Notes: generated by a model from the sequence alone, not told the origin. A stretch of 22,131 nt of DNA from Flavobacteriaceae bacterium UBA6268 (GCA_002440705.1 DJVA01000103.1:1-22131), one strand, 5' to 3'. Positions 8,793 to 18,300 are shown, counted from the first letter of the stretch. Program-made: numbers and translations.

Positions 8793-9344
8793 ATGGATAA
8801 GGACATCAAAAATCTGCTAAATGCAGAGAATATGCACATTAAAAAATTACAGGAGATTGTCAAGCAGACCATTGATGATGAAAACCTAATCATTCAAAAT
8901 TTATTGAACCCTCCGAAGGAAATTTTACGGAGAGGACAGAAAGTGTCGGACAGGGTGGCAAGGTTTGGGGGCAGTTGGGCGTTTATCAGTTCATTTATGG
9001 TCGTTTTGGTGGTGTGGATCATCTACAATGTAACAGTTCCAAAAGGGGAAGAGTTTGACCCTTACCCGTTTATTTTAATGAATTTGGTATTGTCCTGTAT
9101 CGCAGCACTTCAGGCACCCATCATCATGATGAGTCAAAACCGACAAGAGGAAAAGGACCGCAAACGAAATGAAAATGATTATTTAATCAATCTAAAAGCC
9201 GAACTGGAAATTAGGGCATTGCACCAAAAACTGGATTTATTGCTACAGGAGCAGATTAAAGTGCTTTTTGATAGTCAAGCTAAGCAAATGGAATTACTGA
9301 AAAAGATAGCCTCTCAAACAAATAGCTCGAAAAATCAGGAATAA
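8793..9344 (+). CDS. DUF1003 family integral membrane protein
   Basis: The 183-residue product carries the DUF1003 signature: DRVARFGGSWAFI at about 53-65, FDPYPFILMNLVLSCIAALQ at 88-107, then APIIMMSQNRQEEKDR and a conserved NDYLINLKAELEI segment. Two membrane helices are visible, about 63-80 and 91-112, joined by a short charged loop. The N-terminal 50 residues and the tail after residue 115 are helical and charged, probably cytoplasmic. The family is widespread in bacteria and its biochemical role is not known to me. The ATG start is the only good one and has no Shine-Dalgarno sequence. The gene stands alone, convergent with corA with only 10 bp between the two stops. Confidence 0.88.
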   Translation: MDKDIKNLLNAENMHIKKLQEIVKQTIDDENLIIQNLLNPPKEILRRGQKVSDRVARFGGSWAFISSFMVVLVVWIIYNVTVPKGEEFDPYPFILMNLVLSCIAALQAPIIMMSQNRQEEKDRKRNENDYLINLKAELEIRALHQKLDLLLQEQIKVLFDSQAKQMELLKKIASQTNSSKNQE

Positions 9345-9354
9345 CCTCAAAAGA

Positions 9355-10431
9355 TCACAACCACTTTTTACGCCTAAAATAGTAGAGCATTATTAGAAAT
9401 ACCAGAGCCATGACCCCCCACAGCACATAGTAGCTGTATTTAAAATGTAGTTCGGGCATGTACTCAAAGTTCATCCCATAAATTCCCGCAATGAAGGTAA
9501 GGGGAATAAAAATGGTCGCAATGATGGTAAGCACTTTCATGATGTTGTTCATCTTGTTACTTACCGTAGTCATGTACATATCCATAAGGCCCCAAACCAT
9601 ATCGCGGTAGATTTCGATGTTCTCATTAATTTGGATGATGTGGTCGTACACGTCCCTAAAATAATCACGAGTACGTTCTTCCATAATGGGGTTTTCGGTC
9701 TTTTCCAACCGTGAAATCACCTCCCTGAGCGGGAAGACGCTACGGCGGATTTTTAGGATTTCCCTTTTCAACATTTGGATATCCTGGGGTGTGGATTCCA
9801 CTGGGTTCTCTACAAATACCTGATCTTCCATGCTTTCGATCTTTTCCCCAAAGTCTTCAACAATGGCAAAATAATTGTCCACAATGGTATCCATCAATGC
9901 AAACCCGAGGTAATCGGCACCAAAATTACGGATCTTCGATTCGGGATTGGCGATACGACCCCGAACGGAATCGAAAATATCCTCTTCCGATTCCTGAAAG
10001 GTCAGCACATAGTTTTTTCCAACAATCAATGAAATGTGCTCTATGGTAAATTGCTCCTCCTTATTGAAATAAAGCATTTTAAGCACAATGAAAAAATACT
10101 CGGGGTACTCATCTACTTTGGGGCGGTGTTCGGTATTCAAAATATCTTCCAACACCAACGGATGCAGCCCGTAAAAATCCCCAAGTTTGGCAATCTCTTC
10201 AGTGAGGTTTAAACCGTTAATGTTGATCCACGTAATCTGGTCGGTGGTCTTGAATTTAAAGGCATCCTCTACATTGTTGGTTTTGATGCACTCGAAAGAA
10301 TCTTTGGCGAATTCATGAATCTCTATATCGGTTTTATCGCGCTGCTTTTGTCCTACATAACCACCAGTGCCGGGAGCTTTGCCAATGGTTTTGGCAATGC
10401 GCTTTTTCTTCGATTTGTTGTTTTTTGCCAT
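9355..10431 (-). CDS. corA: CorA-type magnesium/cobalt channel
   Basis: CorA forms a pentameric inner-membrane channel for Mg2+ (and Co2+). The 358-residue product has a large soluble domain rich in charged helices. The membrane domain follows: helix 1 about 297-318, the diagnostic YGMN motif (GMN at 319-321), the periplasmic loop FEYMPELHFK, helix 2 about 335-352, and a basic tail FRRKKWL. I chose the ATG at 10431, giving MAKNNKSKKKR. An in-frame TTG 21 bp upstream would add seven residues but is a poorer start. It is divergent from ytxJ (81 bp) and convergent with the DUF1003 gene. Substrate choice between Mg2+ and Co2+ cannot be read from the sequence. Confidence 0.93.
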   Translation of the reverse strand: MAKNNKSKKKRIAKTIGKAPGTGGYVGQKQRDKTDIEIHEFAKDSFECIKTNNVEDAFKFKTTDQITWININGLNLTEEIAKLGDFYGLHPLVLEDILNTEHRPKVDEYPEYFFIVLKMLYFNKEEQFTIEHISLIVGKNYVLTFQESEEDIFDSVRGRIANPESKIRNFGADYLGFALMDTIVDNYFAIVEDFGEKIESMEDQVFVENPVESTPQDIQMLKREILKIRRSVFPLREVISRLEKTENPIMEERTRDYFRDVYDHIIQINENIEIYRDMVWGLMDMYMTTVSNKMNNIMKVLTIIATIFIPLTFIAGIYGMNFEYMPELHFKYSYYVLWGVMALVFLIMLYYFRRKKWL

Positions 10432-10480
10432 GAATGGATTTAAAGATACCAATTATGGGGAAATGTTTTGTAATTCAGCT

Positions 10481-10488
10481 TATTTTTG
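10481..10488 (+). promoter_or_regulatory. Candidate -7 element of ytxJ
   Basis: TATTTTTG matches TAnnTTTG and ends 24 nt before the ytxJ ATG at 10513, in line with other genes in the window. No well-spaced -33 TTTG was found. This is a motif match only. Confidence 0.35.
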
Positions 10489-10512
10489 TGCGACCATTAA
10501 CAAAATGAATGT

Positions 10513-10908
10513 ATGGGATTATTTGAATTCTTCGGAAAAAAGGAAGCCAATAATGCTCCGGATGCAGCGAATCCAATGCCATGGTTGTCCTTAACGCGCA
10601 TTGAGCAACTTGATGCTCTTGTAGAAACATCCAAAACAATTCCGGTGGTTATTTTCAAGCATTCAACCACCTGTGGCATCAGTAGGATGGTCTTGCGCAA
10701 TTTTGAAAAAACCTATGCCGTACCGGAGGGTTCCACCAAGCTTTACTACCTTGATTTGTTGACGTTTCGCGCTGTTTCCAATGAAGTAGCTTCCCGTTTC
10801 GGGGTTTGGCATCAAAGTCCGCAGTTAATCATAGTTAAAAATGGGGAATCGGTTTATGATGCTTCGCATCAGGGCATCGATGCTTCCAGCATTCAGAAAT
10901 TCATTTAA
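10513..10908 (+). CDS. ytxJ: YtxJ-like bacillithiol-associated thioredoxin-fold protein
   Basis: The 131-residue product fits the YtxJ family of small thioredoxin-fold proteins linked to bacillithiol redox chemistry. The active-site region is FKHSTTCGISRMVL at about 48-61 with a single cysteine, C54, where thioredoxins have CxxC. This suggests a bacilliredoxin or monothiol exchange role. Later fold features are present: YYLDLL, then HQSPQLIIVKNGESVYDASH with the cis-Pro equivalent in SPQ. Two other ATGs lie just upstream in other frames. The gene is monocistronic and is closed by a strong hairpin. The family assignment comes from motif recognition. Confidence 0.82.
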   Translation: MGLFEFFGKKEANNAPDAANPMPWLSLTRIEQLDALVETSKTIPVVIFKHSTTCGISRMVLRNFEKTYAVPEGSTKLYYLDLLTFRAVSNEVASRFGVWHQSPQLIIVKNGESVYDASHQGIDASSIQKFI

Positions 10909-10913
10909 AAAAA

Positions 10914-10937
10914 CTCCCCTCATTGGGGGAGCTTTTT
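10914..10937. terminator. Bidirectional terminator between ytxJ and the lipoprotein gene
   Basis: CTCCCC and GGGGAG form a GC-rich stem with a short TCATTG loop. It is flanked by A-run bases on the left and TTTTT on the right, so it can end transcripts from both convergent genes. The right T-run reaches the stop codon of the minus-strand lipoprotein gene. Confidence 0.8.
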
Positions 10938-12099
10938 AGAAGTGGTTGTTCCTTAAAATTTCCTTGAGACGGGTTTTAATGTCCTCGCCGGCATCCAGCA
11001 CCATTTGTTGGTTGGACGGAAAGGGAAAAAAATCGTTCTTGATAAATTCCAAGTCCTCTTCGGTAAGGGCCCTTTTGTCGCCCCGGTATTTGGCAAATAC
11101 ATTTTCAAAAACAAATTCAGTACCCAAGGGATGGCGGTTGATGATTCGATTCCTATTGAGGTCTTTATATACCACATCCCCACCTACGCGCACGCTTTTT
11201 GTCTGTTCGGTGTACGTTACGGAAGCCGTTACGGTAATGATCTTATCTACTTTTATGTCGTTCCCTAAACTATCCTTTACCACATTTCCATAGCGGTCCA
11301 GCAAGTATTCCCAACCGTCCTTGATGGTCATTTTTCGGAGGTATTCCTTTTCCGAAATACGCTCGGGTGAAATGCTTATTTCATTGAAGTTTAGGTCTAT
11401 CCCATAATTGTAATAGATTCCATTTTCGGGCTGTGCATGGTATGCTGTCCAAAAATCGTCCAGGCCATAGGTATTAAAATCCAATAGTTCCCGTTCCAAT
11501 CGATACGGGATAATTTGTCCTGTATGGTTGTTAAGCTCCACAAACACAAAATCGGTGCCTTGGAAATGGGCCGCATTCAATTTGTCATCCAAATTGAAAT
11601 AATCGGGCTCCAACCCTTTCAAATCGCTGAAGTACCCATAGGCTTCCCGGGCATCCATGACGGTATTTCGATTCAAGTAGCTGTTTCCTTCATTGAAAAG
11701 ATAGTCGGCAAAGTTTTTTTTGGAACTGATGATGTCCTTGCTGTAATCTTCCAGTACAATGTGTGCGTCAATCATCGATAACAATGGACGAACCAATTCT
11801 TGACGTCTGCCCAAATCGCAATAAGTATAATAAATTTCGCGGGAATTGGCAGGACGGTTTTCTTGCTTCAGAAACTGGATCCTTTGTTTGTCCTCGGCAA
11901 CTACACGGCTGAAGGCTTCTTCCAAAAATACTTTATGCGAAGCACTGTTTTTTCCGTGTGGGTCTTTTTGTAGTTTTTTTACGGCCAATTCTATGACTTG
12001 GTCATAATCGCCCTGAAGTAACATTTTCTGATTGCGCTTTACACTATTACATCCAGTAAGCAACAGTGCAAAAAGCCAAAGGGTAATAGTTGTTCTCAT
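10936..12099 (-). CDS. Lipoprotein of unknown function with TPR-like helical N-terminal half
   Basis: The 387-residue product has a clear lipoprotein signal peptide with lipobox LLTGC, so C17 would be lipidated. Residues 18-190 are charged and helical with a TPR-like rhythm (GDYDQVIELAVKKLQKDP; EGNSYLNRNTVMDAREAYGYF). The second half is beta-rich and Tyr-rich, with VFVELNNHTGQIIP, a run of conserved-looking aromatic positions and KIITVTASVTYTEQTKSV. I do not recognise a named family. It starts 48 bp after the fumarylacetoacetase stop on the same strand, so the two could be cotranscribed, although nothing in the protein suggests a role in tyrosine breakdown. It probably sits in the envelope facing the periplasm. 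Confidence 0.8.
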   Translation of the reverse strand: MRTTITLWLFALLLTGCNSVKRNQKMLLQGDYDQVIELAVKKLQKDPHGKNSASHKVFLEEAFSRVVAEDKQRIQFLKQENRPANSREIYYTYCDLGRRQELVRPLLSMIDAHIVLEDYSKDIISSKKNFADYLFNEGNSYLNRNTVMDAREAYGYFSDLKGLEPDYFNLDDKLNAAHFQGTDFVFVELNNHTGQIIPYRLERELLDFNTYGLDDFWTAYHAQPENGIYYNYGIDLNFNEISISPERISEKEYLRKMTIKDGWEYLLDRYGNVVKDSLGNDIKVDKIITVTASVTYTEQTKSVRVGGDVVYKDLNRNRIINRHPLGTEFVFENVFAKYRGDKRALTEEDLEFIKNDFFPFPSNQQMVLDAGEDIKTRLKEILRNNHF

Positions 12100-12147
12100 A
12101 ACGAAATAGTTTGGTTATGGATAGCTGTTTACAATCGTTATGCCAAA

Positions 12148-13428
12148 CTAGACTTTACGTGCAGGGAGTACCTTGCCTTTACATTCTCCAAAACCGATGC
12201 GAACTTCCTTGTTTTGGCAATGCCCACGAAGGATTACGGTATCTCCATCGTTGATGAATTTACGCTCGGTACCGTCACTCAATTTAAGTGGCTTCGCTCC
12301 GTTCCATGTCAATTCCAACATCGAACCATAGTTTTCCGGATTGGGCCCAGAGATGGTTCCGCTGCCCATCATGTCCCCACTGCGCACGTTGCAACCGTTT
12401 ACGGTATGATGTGCCAATTGCTGCACCATGGACCAATACATGTACTTAAAGTTGGAACGGCATACCACGTTTTCCACACCCCCTGAAGGTTTGATGATGG
12501 CTTCCAGATGAATGTCATAATTTTTGTTGCCGGTTTGCTGAAGGTAGGGCAGTGGCTTTGGGTTTTGCTCGGGGCCTTTTACACGGAATGCTTCGAGGGC
12601 ATCCAAAGTAACGATCCATGGCGAAATGGTAGAAGCAAAGTTTTTGCCGAGGAAAGGTCCCAAAGGAACATATTCCCATGCTTGAATGTCCCTCGCACTC
12701 CAATCGTTGAACAGTACCAGCCCAAAAATGTTCTCCTCTGCTTCATCAATTGATATCGGTTTTCCCAAATCGTTGGAAGCAGTAGTGATAAAAGCCATTT
12801 CCAATTCAAAATCCAAAAGTTTGGTGGGACCAAACCCAGGAATGCCGTCTTCACCCGGTTTGGTTTGTCCTACAGGTCTGCGAATGGCCGTACCCGAAGG
12901 CACAATGGAAGAACTTCTTCCGTGGTATCCAATGGGTACATGCACCCAGTTGGGCATCAACGCATTTTCCGGTCCGCGGAACATGGTTCCTACATTGGTG
13001 GCATGTTCCTTACTGGCATAAAAATCGGTGTAATCGCCAACATCCACTGGAAGCTGCATTTCAATTTCATCCAAATCGAACAGGACTTTCTGACGGTGGT
13101 CTTCATGATCCCGAAGTTTGGGATTGTCTGCAGAAAATATTTTGGCAATCCGGTTGCGGACCAACCGCCAAGTTTTGCGGCCATCGGCTATAAAGTCGTT
13201 CAAGCTATCCTGAAGAAAAATATCGTCGGTCAGTTCGATGCCGTCAAAATACCCCAATTGGTGCAGCGCCCCAAGATCGATAGCGGTGTCCCCGATGCGG
13301 GTACCAATGGTAATGATATCGTCTCGGGTAAGGAATACCCCGAATGGAATATTCTGAATGGGAAAGTCGCTGTTTTGAGGTACGTCCAACCATGTCTTTC
13401 GGGAGGGATCATTGGCTGTAAGTGGCAT
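12148..13428 (-). CDS. fahA: Fumarylacetoacetase
   Basis: This enzyme hydrolyses fumarylacetoacetate to fumarate and acetoacetate, the last step of tyrosine and homogentisate breakdown. The 426 residues match the family's usual 415-435. Motifs in order: an N-terminal domain with DFPIQNIPFGVF; the metal/active-site segment DYTDFYASKEHA (D135, H142); MFRGPENAL; GYHGRSSS; FELEM with two acidic metal ligands (E208, E210); NDWSARDIQAWE (D242, Q249); GPFLGKNF (K262); and GSGTISGP near the end. I chose the ATG at 13428. An in-frame TTG at 13464 overlaps the candidate -7 element. No other tyrosine-degradation genes are in the window. It is divergent from glyA. Confidence 0.95.
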   Translation of the reverse strand: MPLTANDPSRKTWLDVPQNSDFPIQNIPFGVFLTRDDIITIGTRIGDTAIDLGALHQLGYFDGIELTDDIFLQDSLNDFIADGRKTWRLVRNRIAKIFSADNPKLRDHEDHRQKVLFDLDEIEMQLPVDVGDYTDFYASKEHATNVGTMFRGPENALMPNWVHVPIGYHGRSSSIVPSGTAIRRPVGQTKPGEDGIPGFGPTKLLDFELEMAFITTASNDLGKPISIDEAEENIFGLVLFNDWSARDIQAWEYVPLGPFLGKNFASTISPWIVTLDALEAFRVKGPEQNPKPLPYLQQTGNKNYDIHLEAIIKPSGGVENVVCRSNFKYMYWSMVQQLAHHTVNGCNVRSGDMMGSGTISGPNPENYGSMLELTWNGAKPLKLSDGTERKFINDGDTVILRGHCQNKEVRIGFGECKGKVLPARKV

Positions 13429-13461
13429 AGTTTGGGTTTTAATTGTTGGTAAAATGTTAAT

Positions 13462-13469
13462 CAAATATA
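13462..13469 (-). promoter_or_regulatory. Candidate -7 element of the fumarylacetoacetase gene
   Basis: On the minus strand TATATTTG matches TAnnTTTG exactly and ends 33 nt before the ATG at 13428. No good -33 element is visible. It supports the shorter start, since the TTG at 13464 lies inside it. Confidence 0.4.
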
Positions 13470-13501
13470 TAATTTCTTCGTTAGGTACCCTAAGCTTTTA
13501 C

Positions 13502-13509
13502 TATTTTTG
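13502..13509 (+). promoter_or_regulatory. Candidate -7 element of glyA
   Basis: TATTTTTG matches TAnnTTTG and ends 24 nt before the glyA ATG at 13534. An in-frame TTG at 13507 overlaps it, so the shorter start is preferred. It lies only 32 bp from the opposite-facing candidate promoter of the fumarylacetoacetase gene. Confidence 0.4.
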
Positions 13510-13533
13510 GTTTTAATTAACTTTTCTCAAAAA

Positions 13534-14811
13534 ATGATCCCAAGAGACGTCCAAATTTTTGAACTAATTGAAGCCGAAAAACAACGCCAACTAAATGGTT
13601 TGGAGCTTATTGCCTCTGAAAATTTTGTAAGCCCACAAGTGTTGGAAGCTGCAGGAAGTGTACTAACCAATAAATATGCTGAAGGCTATCCCGGGAAGCG
13701 TTATTACGGTGGTTGTGAAATTGTGGACGAAGTAGAGCAGCTGGCCATTGATCGTGCTAAAGCATTATTTGGGGCTGAGTATGCCAACGTGCAACCCCAC
13801 AGCGGATCCCAGGCCAATACGGCCGTTTTTGCGGCATGCATGAAACCTGGCGACAAGTTTTTGGGATTCGATCTCTCGCATGGGGGGCACTTAACCCACG
13901 GCAGTCCGGTAAATTTTTCCGGTAAATTGTACGAACCCGTTTTTTATGGAGTCGATGCCAAAACCGGGCGTATCGATATGGATAAAGTTGAAACCATTGC
14001 TTTGAAGGAAAAACCCAAAATGATCATTGCAGGTGCTTCGGCCTACTCCCGTGAATTTGATTATAAAGCTTTCCGTGAAATTGCCGATAAAGTGGGTGCC
14101 ATTTTGATGGCCGACATTGCACATCCTGCAGGATTGATTGCCAAAGGAGTCATCGGGGACCCCCTTCCGCATTGCCATGTGGTTACCACTACCACCCACA
14201 AAACCCTACGAGGCCCAAGGGGCGGTATGATTTTGATGGGGCAAGATTTTGAAAACCCCTTTGGCATTACTTTAAAGAACGGTAGTTTGCGCAAAATGTC
14301 GTCGTTATTGGACAGCGGTATCTTCCCTGGTAATCAGGGGGGGCCTTTGGAGCACATTATTGCTGCCAAGGCTATTGCTTTTGGTGAAGCCTTAACCGAC
14401 GATTTCCTCTATTACACGGTTCAAGTAAAGAAAAATGCCAAAATTATGGCTCAAGCTTTGGTGGAGAAAGGGTATCACTTAATTTCGGAAGGGACCGACA
14501 ACCACATGATGCTTATCGACCTGCGCAATAAAAACATCACCGGAAAGGAAGCAGAAGAAGCGTTAGGAAAAGCAGACATTACGGTAAACAAAAACATGGT
14601 CCCGTTCGACGATCAGTCGCCTTTTGTTACTTCGGGCATCCGCGTAGGTACAGCAGCGGTAACCACACGCGGACTTATGGAAACTGACATGGTACACGTT
14701 GTAGATTTTATGGATGAAGTAATCCAAAACCATCAAAATGAAACCGTTTTGGAGGCCATTGCCGGAAAAGTGAATGACCTTATGTCCGGAAGGCCCTTAT
14801 TCAAAAACTAA
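13534..14811 (+). CDS. glyA: Serine hydroxymethyltransferase
   Basis: GlyA is a cytoplasmic PLP enzyme that interconverts serine and glycine while passing a one-carbon unit to tetrahydrofolate. The 425-residue product is full length for the bacterial family. Visible motifs are ELIASENFVSPQVLEAAGS, TNKYAEGYPGKRYYGGCE, NVQPHSGSQANTAVF, the substrate loop HGGHLTHGSPVNFSG, DIAHPAGL, and the PLP lysine K223 in VVTTTTHKTLRGPRGG. The C-terminal SGIRVGTAAVTTRG is intact. The ATG start gives MIPRDVQIFELIEAEKQRQ, a typical flavobacterial N-terminus. The acetyltransferase gene begins 3 bp after the stop, so the two form an operon. Confidence 0.97.
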   Translation: MIPRDVQIFELIEAEKQRQLNGLELIASENFVSPQVLEAAGSVLTNKYAEGYPGKRYYGGCEIVDEVEQLAIDRAKALFGAEYANVQPHSGSQANTAVFAACMKPGDKFLGFDLSHGGHLTHGSPVNFSGKLYEPVFYGVDAKTGRIDMDKVETIALKEKPKMIIAGASAYSREFDYKAFREIADKVGAILMADIAHPAGLIAKGVIGDPLPHCHVVTTTTHKTLRGPRGGMILMGQDFENPFGITLKNGSLRKMSSLLDSGIFPGNQGGPLEHIIAAKAIAFGEALTDDFLYYTVQVKKNAKIMAQALVEKGYHLISEGTDNHMMLIDLRNKNITGKEAEEALGKADITVNKNMVPFDDQSPFVTSGIRVGTAAVTTRGLMETDMVHVVDFMDEVIQNHQNETVLEAIAGKVNDLMSGRPLFKN

Positions 14812-14814
14812 CCA

Positions 14815-15309
14815 GTGTTTCAAACAGGGCGCCTCTATATTCGAAAGATTTCCACCTTGGATGCCCCATTCATCTACCAATTGTTAAATAGTCCTGGCTG
14901 GCTTCAATACGTTGGCGACCGTGGTGTGGATTCCGTCGAAAAGGCAGAAACCTATATCGTGGAACACTACTTGGGCAGCTACAAAAACGGATTAGGAAAT
15001 TTTGTGGTCACATTAAGCAGCAGTGGAATTCCTATTGGCACCTGCGGTTTGTACCAGCGTGACAATCTGGAGCATCCAGACATTGGATTTGCCTTCCTAC
15101 CCGAATACATAGGGAAGGGTTATGGGTACGAAGCAGCACGTTGTCTCTTGGACTACGCCCAAAACGATTTGCAACTTCCGAAGATTTTGGGCTTTACGGT
15201 TAATGACAACGTAGCTTCCATCAAACTTCTGGAAAAACTGGGGTTGCGTCAAATGGGCACTTACACTTTTGTGGATGATTCGGAAGAACTCTTGCTCTTT
15301 TGTACCTAA
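14815..15309 (+). CDS. GNAT-family N-acetyltransferase (RimJ/RimL type)
   Basis: The 164-residue product fits the Acetyltransf_3 branch of GNAT enzymes, which move the acetyl group of acetyl-CoA to an amine. It opens with TGRLYIRKIS. The acetyl-CoA-binding motif A is LPEYIGKGYGYEAA at 95-108 (Q/RxxGxG/A type), followed by the NVASIKLLEKLGL segment at 132-144 typical of this branch. The start is a GTG at 14815, three bases after the glyA stop; no ATG gives the full conserved N-terminus. The spacing indicates translational coupling to glyA. The substrate cannot be told: a ribosomal protein N-terminus, an antibiotic or a small metabolite are all possible. Confidence 0.88.
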   Translation: MFQTGRLYIRKISTLDAPFIYQLLNSPGWLQYVGDRGVDSVEKAETYIVEHYLGSYKNGLGNFVVTLSSSGIPIGTCGLYQRDNLEHPDIGFAFLPEYIGKGYGYEAARCLLDYAQNDLQLPKILGFTVNDNVASIKLLEKLGLRQMGTYTFVDDSEELLLFCT

Positions 15310-15319
15310 AAAATACTAG

Positions 15320-15367
15320 AATACCCCATTTAGGGGATGTCCGCTCTTTTATAAAATGGTAACTTTA
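15320..15367 (+). promoter_or_regulatory. Sensor-kinase promoter with AATACCCCAT box
   Basis: AATACCCCAT (15320-15329) forms the left part of an inverted repeat, ACCCC-ATTTA-GGGG. Thirty bases downstream is TAACTTTA (15360-15367), a -7 element with one mismatch, ending 28 nt before the ATG at 15396. The same arrangement precedes the OmpA-like gene. It is inferred to be a binding site for the response regulator encoded downstream. Confidence 0.5.
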
Positions 15368-15395
15368 AGCCTAGGAATAAAATCGACTTTCCTAA

Positions 15396-18300
15396 ATGAC
15401 TGTACGTTTTTTTTTGATTGTTTTCCTGCTGGGTTTAAAATTAGGGCATGCTCAACTGTATGAAGTAACTCGTTATGCCGACGATAATGGCCTACCATCC
15501 CGGATTGTCCATGATGTGGTTCAGGATAGTTTGGGATATCTTTGGGTAGCTGGCAACAATGGCCTATATAAGTTTGACGGCTCCACATTCCATTCCTATT
15601 ATGCCAAACTGAACGATACTTCGGGTTTGCGAAGCAATAAAATCAATAAATTGATTGCGTCAAAAGACCAACGATTATGGATTGGGACTCCCAGTGGGCT
15701 GCATGTCCTTGAGAGGGACTCCATCCGTTATGTTTCGCTTGCATCGCGGAAAAGGGAAAACCAAAACCATGTTATTACATTATTTGAAGACAGTCGGGGT
15801 GCTATTTGGGTAGGAACCTACGAAGGTTTTTTTCGAATAGATCCTATATCGAATACCGCGTCCGAGTTTCCTGAAATTCAAAATGTCGCACAGGAAGCTG
15901 CTTCTGTATGGGGAGTTTCGGAAGATTCCGAAGGGAATATCTGGATTGGAAGGGGAGATGCTAGTCCTTTGATCTATGATCCGCAAACTGGAACTTTCCG
16001 ATTAGTGAAGGTGCTATTGGAGATGTCAGAAATTCCTGAAGATTTGATTTTGTTTGAATTTGTGGAATTTGAACCCGGTTTGTTTTTAATCGAATCCAGC
16101 AATGGGCTCCTTAAAGGGGTCCTCCAAGGAGACAACAAATTAATTGTAGATTATTTTTACACCCCCGAAGGAAAACCAGCTTCTACCAATTTCATTTATA
16201 AGGTTTTAGTGGATAGTCAGGGAAGCATCTGGACGGCGACTTGGAAATACTATTGCAGAAAATTTGTTCTTAAAGATGGATTTTTGGTTGAAGTTGCACT
16301 ACAAGGGACTAAGGACTTTGACAAAATGTCCAATTTTTCGCGCAGTGTTTTTGAGGATGCCCAAAAAAATATTTGGATGCCCAATTCAAATGGGTTGTTC
16401 AAATTTAGTAAAGCTGGGGACCGTATTTCGGTATTTCCACCGCCCCATTTGGAAAATTGTTTGGAAAACGTAAGTATTTATAGCATTCTGGAGGATAAAA
16501 AAAATCGCTTTTGGATCAATACCCCAAGCCATTTATACCGCATCAATAAAAGGGATATTCTCGAAGGCAAATGCCCCACAAAGTATCTGGCCTTTGATGA
16601 TGAGAAATTTCAATTGGCTAGGGACATGATTATCGACAGCCAAAATAGGTTGTGGATTAGTGGCCAAGGTGGAATAAGTATTTCCCAGTTAGATTTCAAT
16701 GACGAACCCGGGCCCTTTTTTCACCTTAATGTACCCAAGGGCTTGCCGCACTTATGGTCGTATGAGGTCTTGGAAGAGAACCCCCAAACATTTTGGGTCG
16801 GAAATTACCATCGGTTACTAAAAATAACGTTTGAAGAAGACAATTTTCGCGCTCCCAAGATAACCACTTTTGACTCCAGCCCCGACCGTGCGGACGCGCT
16901 CATCAATTCTTATTCGTTACAATTGGCTAAAGACCGCAACGGCCAACTTTGGGTAGGCACTTTTTCTGGGTTAAGCAAATTGCAATCTGAAGAAGATGGA
17001 GGCCATTTTAAGAATTATTCCAGTGTTTTTGGAAAAGCCGACCACCTAAGTAACAACTCCATCAAACGGATTTTTGTGGATAGTCAAGGCCGAATTTGGA
17101 TTGGAACGCAAGAGGGCTTGAATTTGTACCAAGAAACGGATGATTCTTTTTTGCAATTTGGAAGGCAAGAAGGGTTGCCCTCAGAATACATATTGGGTAT
17201 TGCAGAAGATTCGCAAAGCTACTTATGGGTAACTACCACCAATGGGGTTTTTAGGGGTATTTATAACGCTTCCATGCAAGGTTTTGTACATATTGAATAC
17301 TTTCATACCAAGGATGGACTGGCGGATAATATTTCAAACAGGAACGCGCTATACATCGATAAAGAGGACAATGTATTTATTGGAAGTAGTAAAGGAATCA
17401 GCGTATTGAACCCTTTGAAAGCTGTTCAAGAAGTGCGCCCTTTCCATCTTGGGGTCACAACGCTGGAGTGTATTCAGCAGAAGGAAACGGGTTTTGTTTC
17501 CATCCTCGATCGAATGAAAGATGAAACCTTGCATTTGTCCTATTACGAGAATTCCATTCGTCTGCAGTACTCGGTTCTCGATTTTACACAACCCAAATTT
17601 AACCAATACCGTCACAAGTTCCTTCCCCTTAATGAAGATTGGATTTATACCGAAAACGATTCAAAACTAACCTACTACAATTTGCCCCCTGGGTCCTATG
17701 AATTGATACTCGACGGCCAAAACAATCAAGGAATTTGGAAAGAAACCCCCATTAAATTAACGCTGTTCATCGCGCCTCCTTTTTGGAAATCCGATTGGGC
17801 CTTGACGGTATATGTTGTTTTTGGATTGGCTTTAATTGTAATGTTATATATGCTGCGCATTCGCAAAAGAGTCCGGGAACTGGAACAGGAAACCCGTTTG
17901 GAAAAGGCATTGATCCGCGAACGGGAGCTATTGCGAAATCAGAATGCGGCCGATTTTCATGATGAATTGGGATCGAAAGTTACCAAGCTTTCCATGTACC
18001 TTACACTGGTGGAACGCAACTTGCAGGAAAATGCAGATACCGCTTCATGGTTGGGGAAAATGAGGGATACCATCAAAGAACTTTCTGGGAGCTTCAGGGA
18101 CTTGCTTTGGGTAATCGATCCCCAAAAGGATACCTTGGGCGATACCATTATACGGTTAAGGGATTTTGGTGAAGACCTGTTTCAAACTACGGAAACCAAT
18201 TTTAGGTGCTCTGGATTCCAAGATATCCTACTTGCGGTAAACATTGACCCCCAAACCAAGAAACAACTAATCATGGTATTTAAGGAAGCCATGCACAATT

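Noticed and set aside
12107..12150. Inverted repeat TAGTTTGG / CCAAACTA between fumarylacetoacetase and the lipoprotein gene
   Set aside because: Eight pairs enclose a 28-base loop with no T-run, and one arm contains the stop codon. It is too weak to call a terminator or attenuator.
13234..13336. Further AATACCCC copies inside coding sequence (fumarylacetoacetase and other genes)
   Set aside because: They lie within codons, lack the following AT and the downstream -7 element, and show how often the 8-mer core occurs by chance. Only the promoter copies share spacing.
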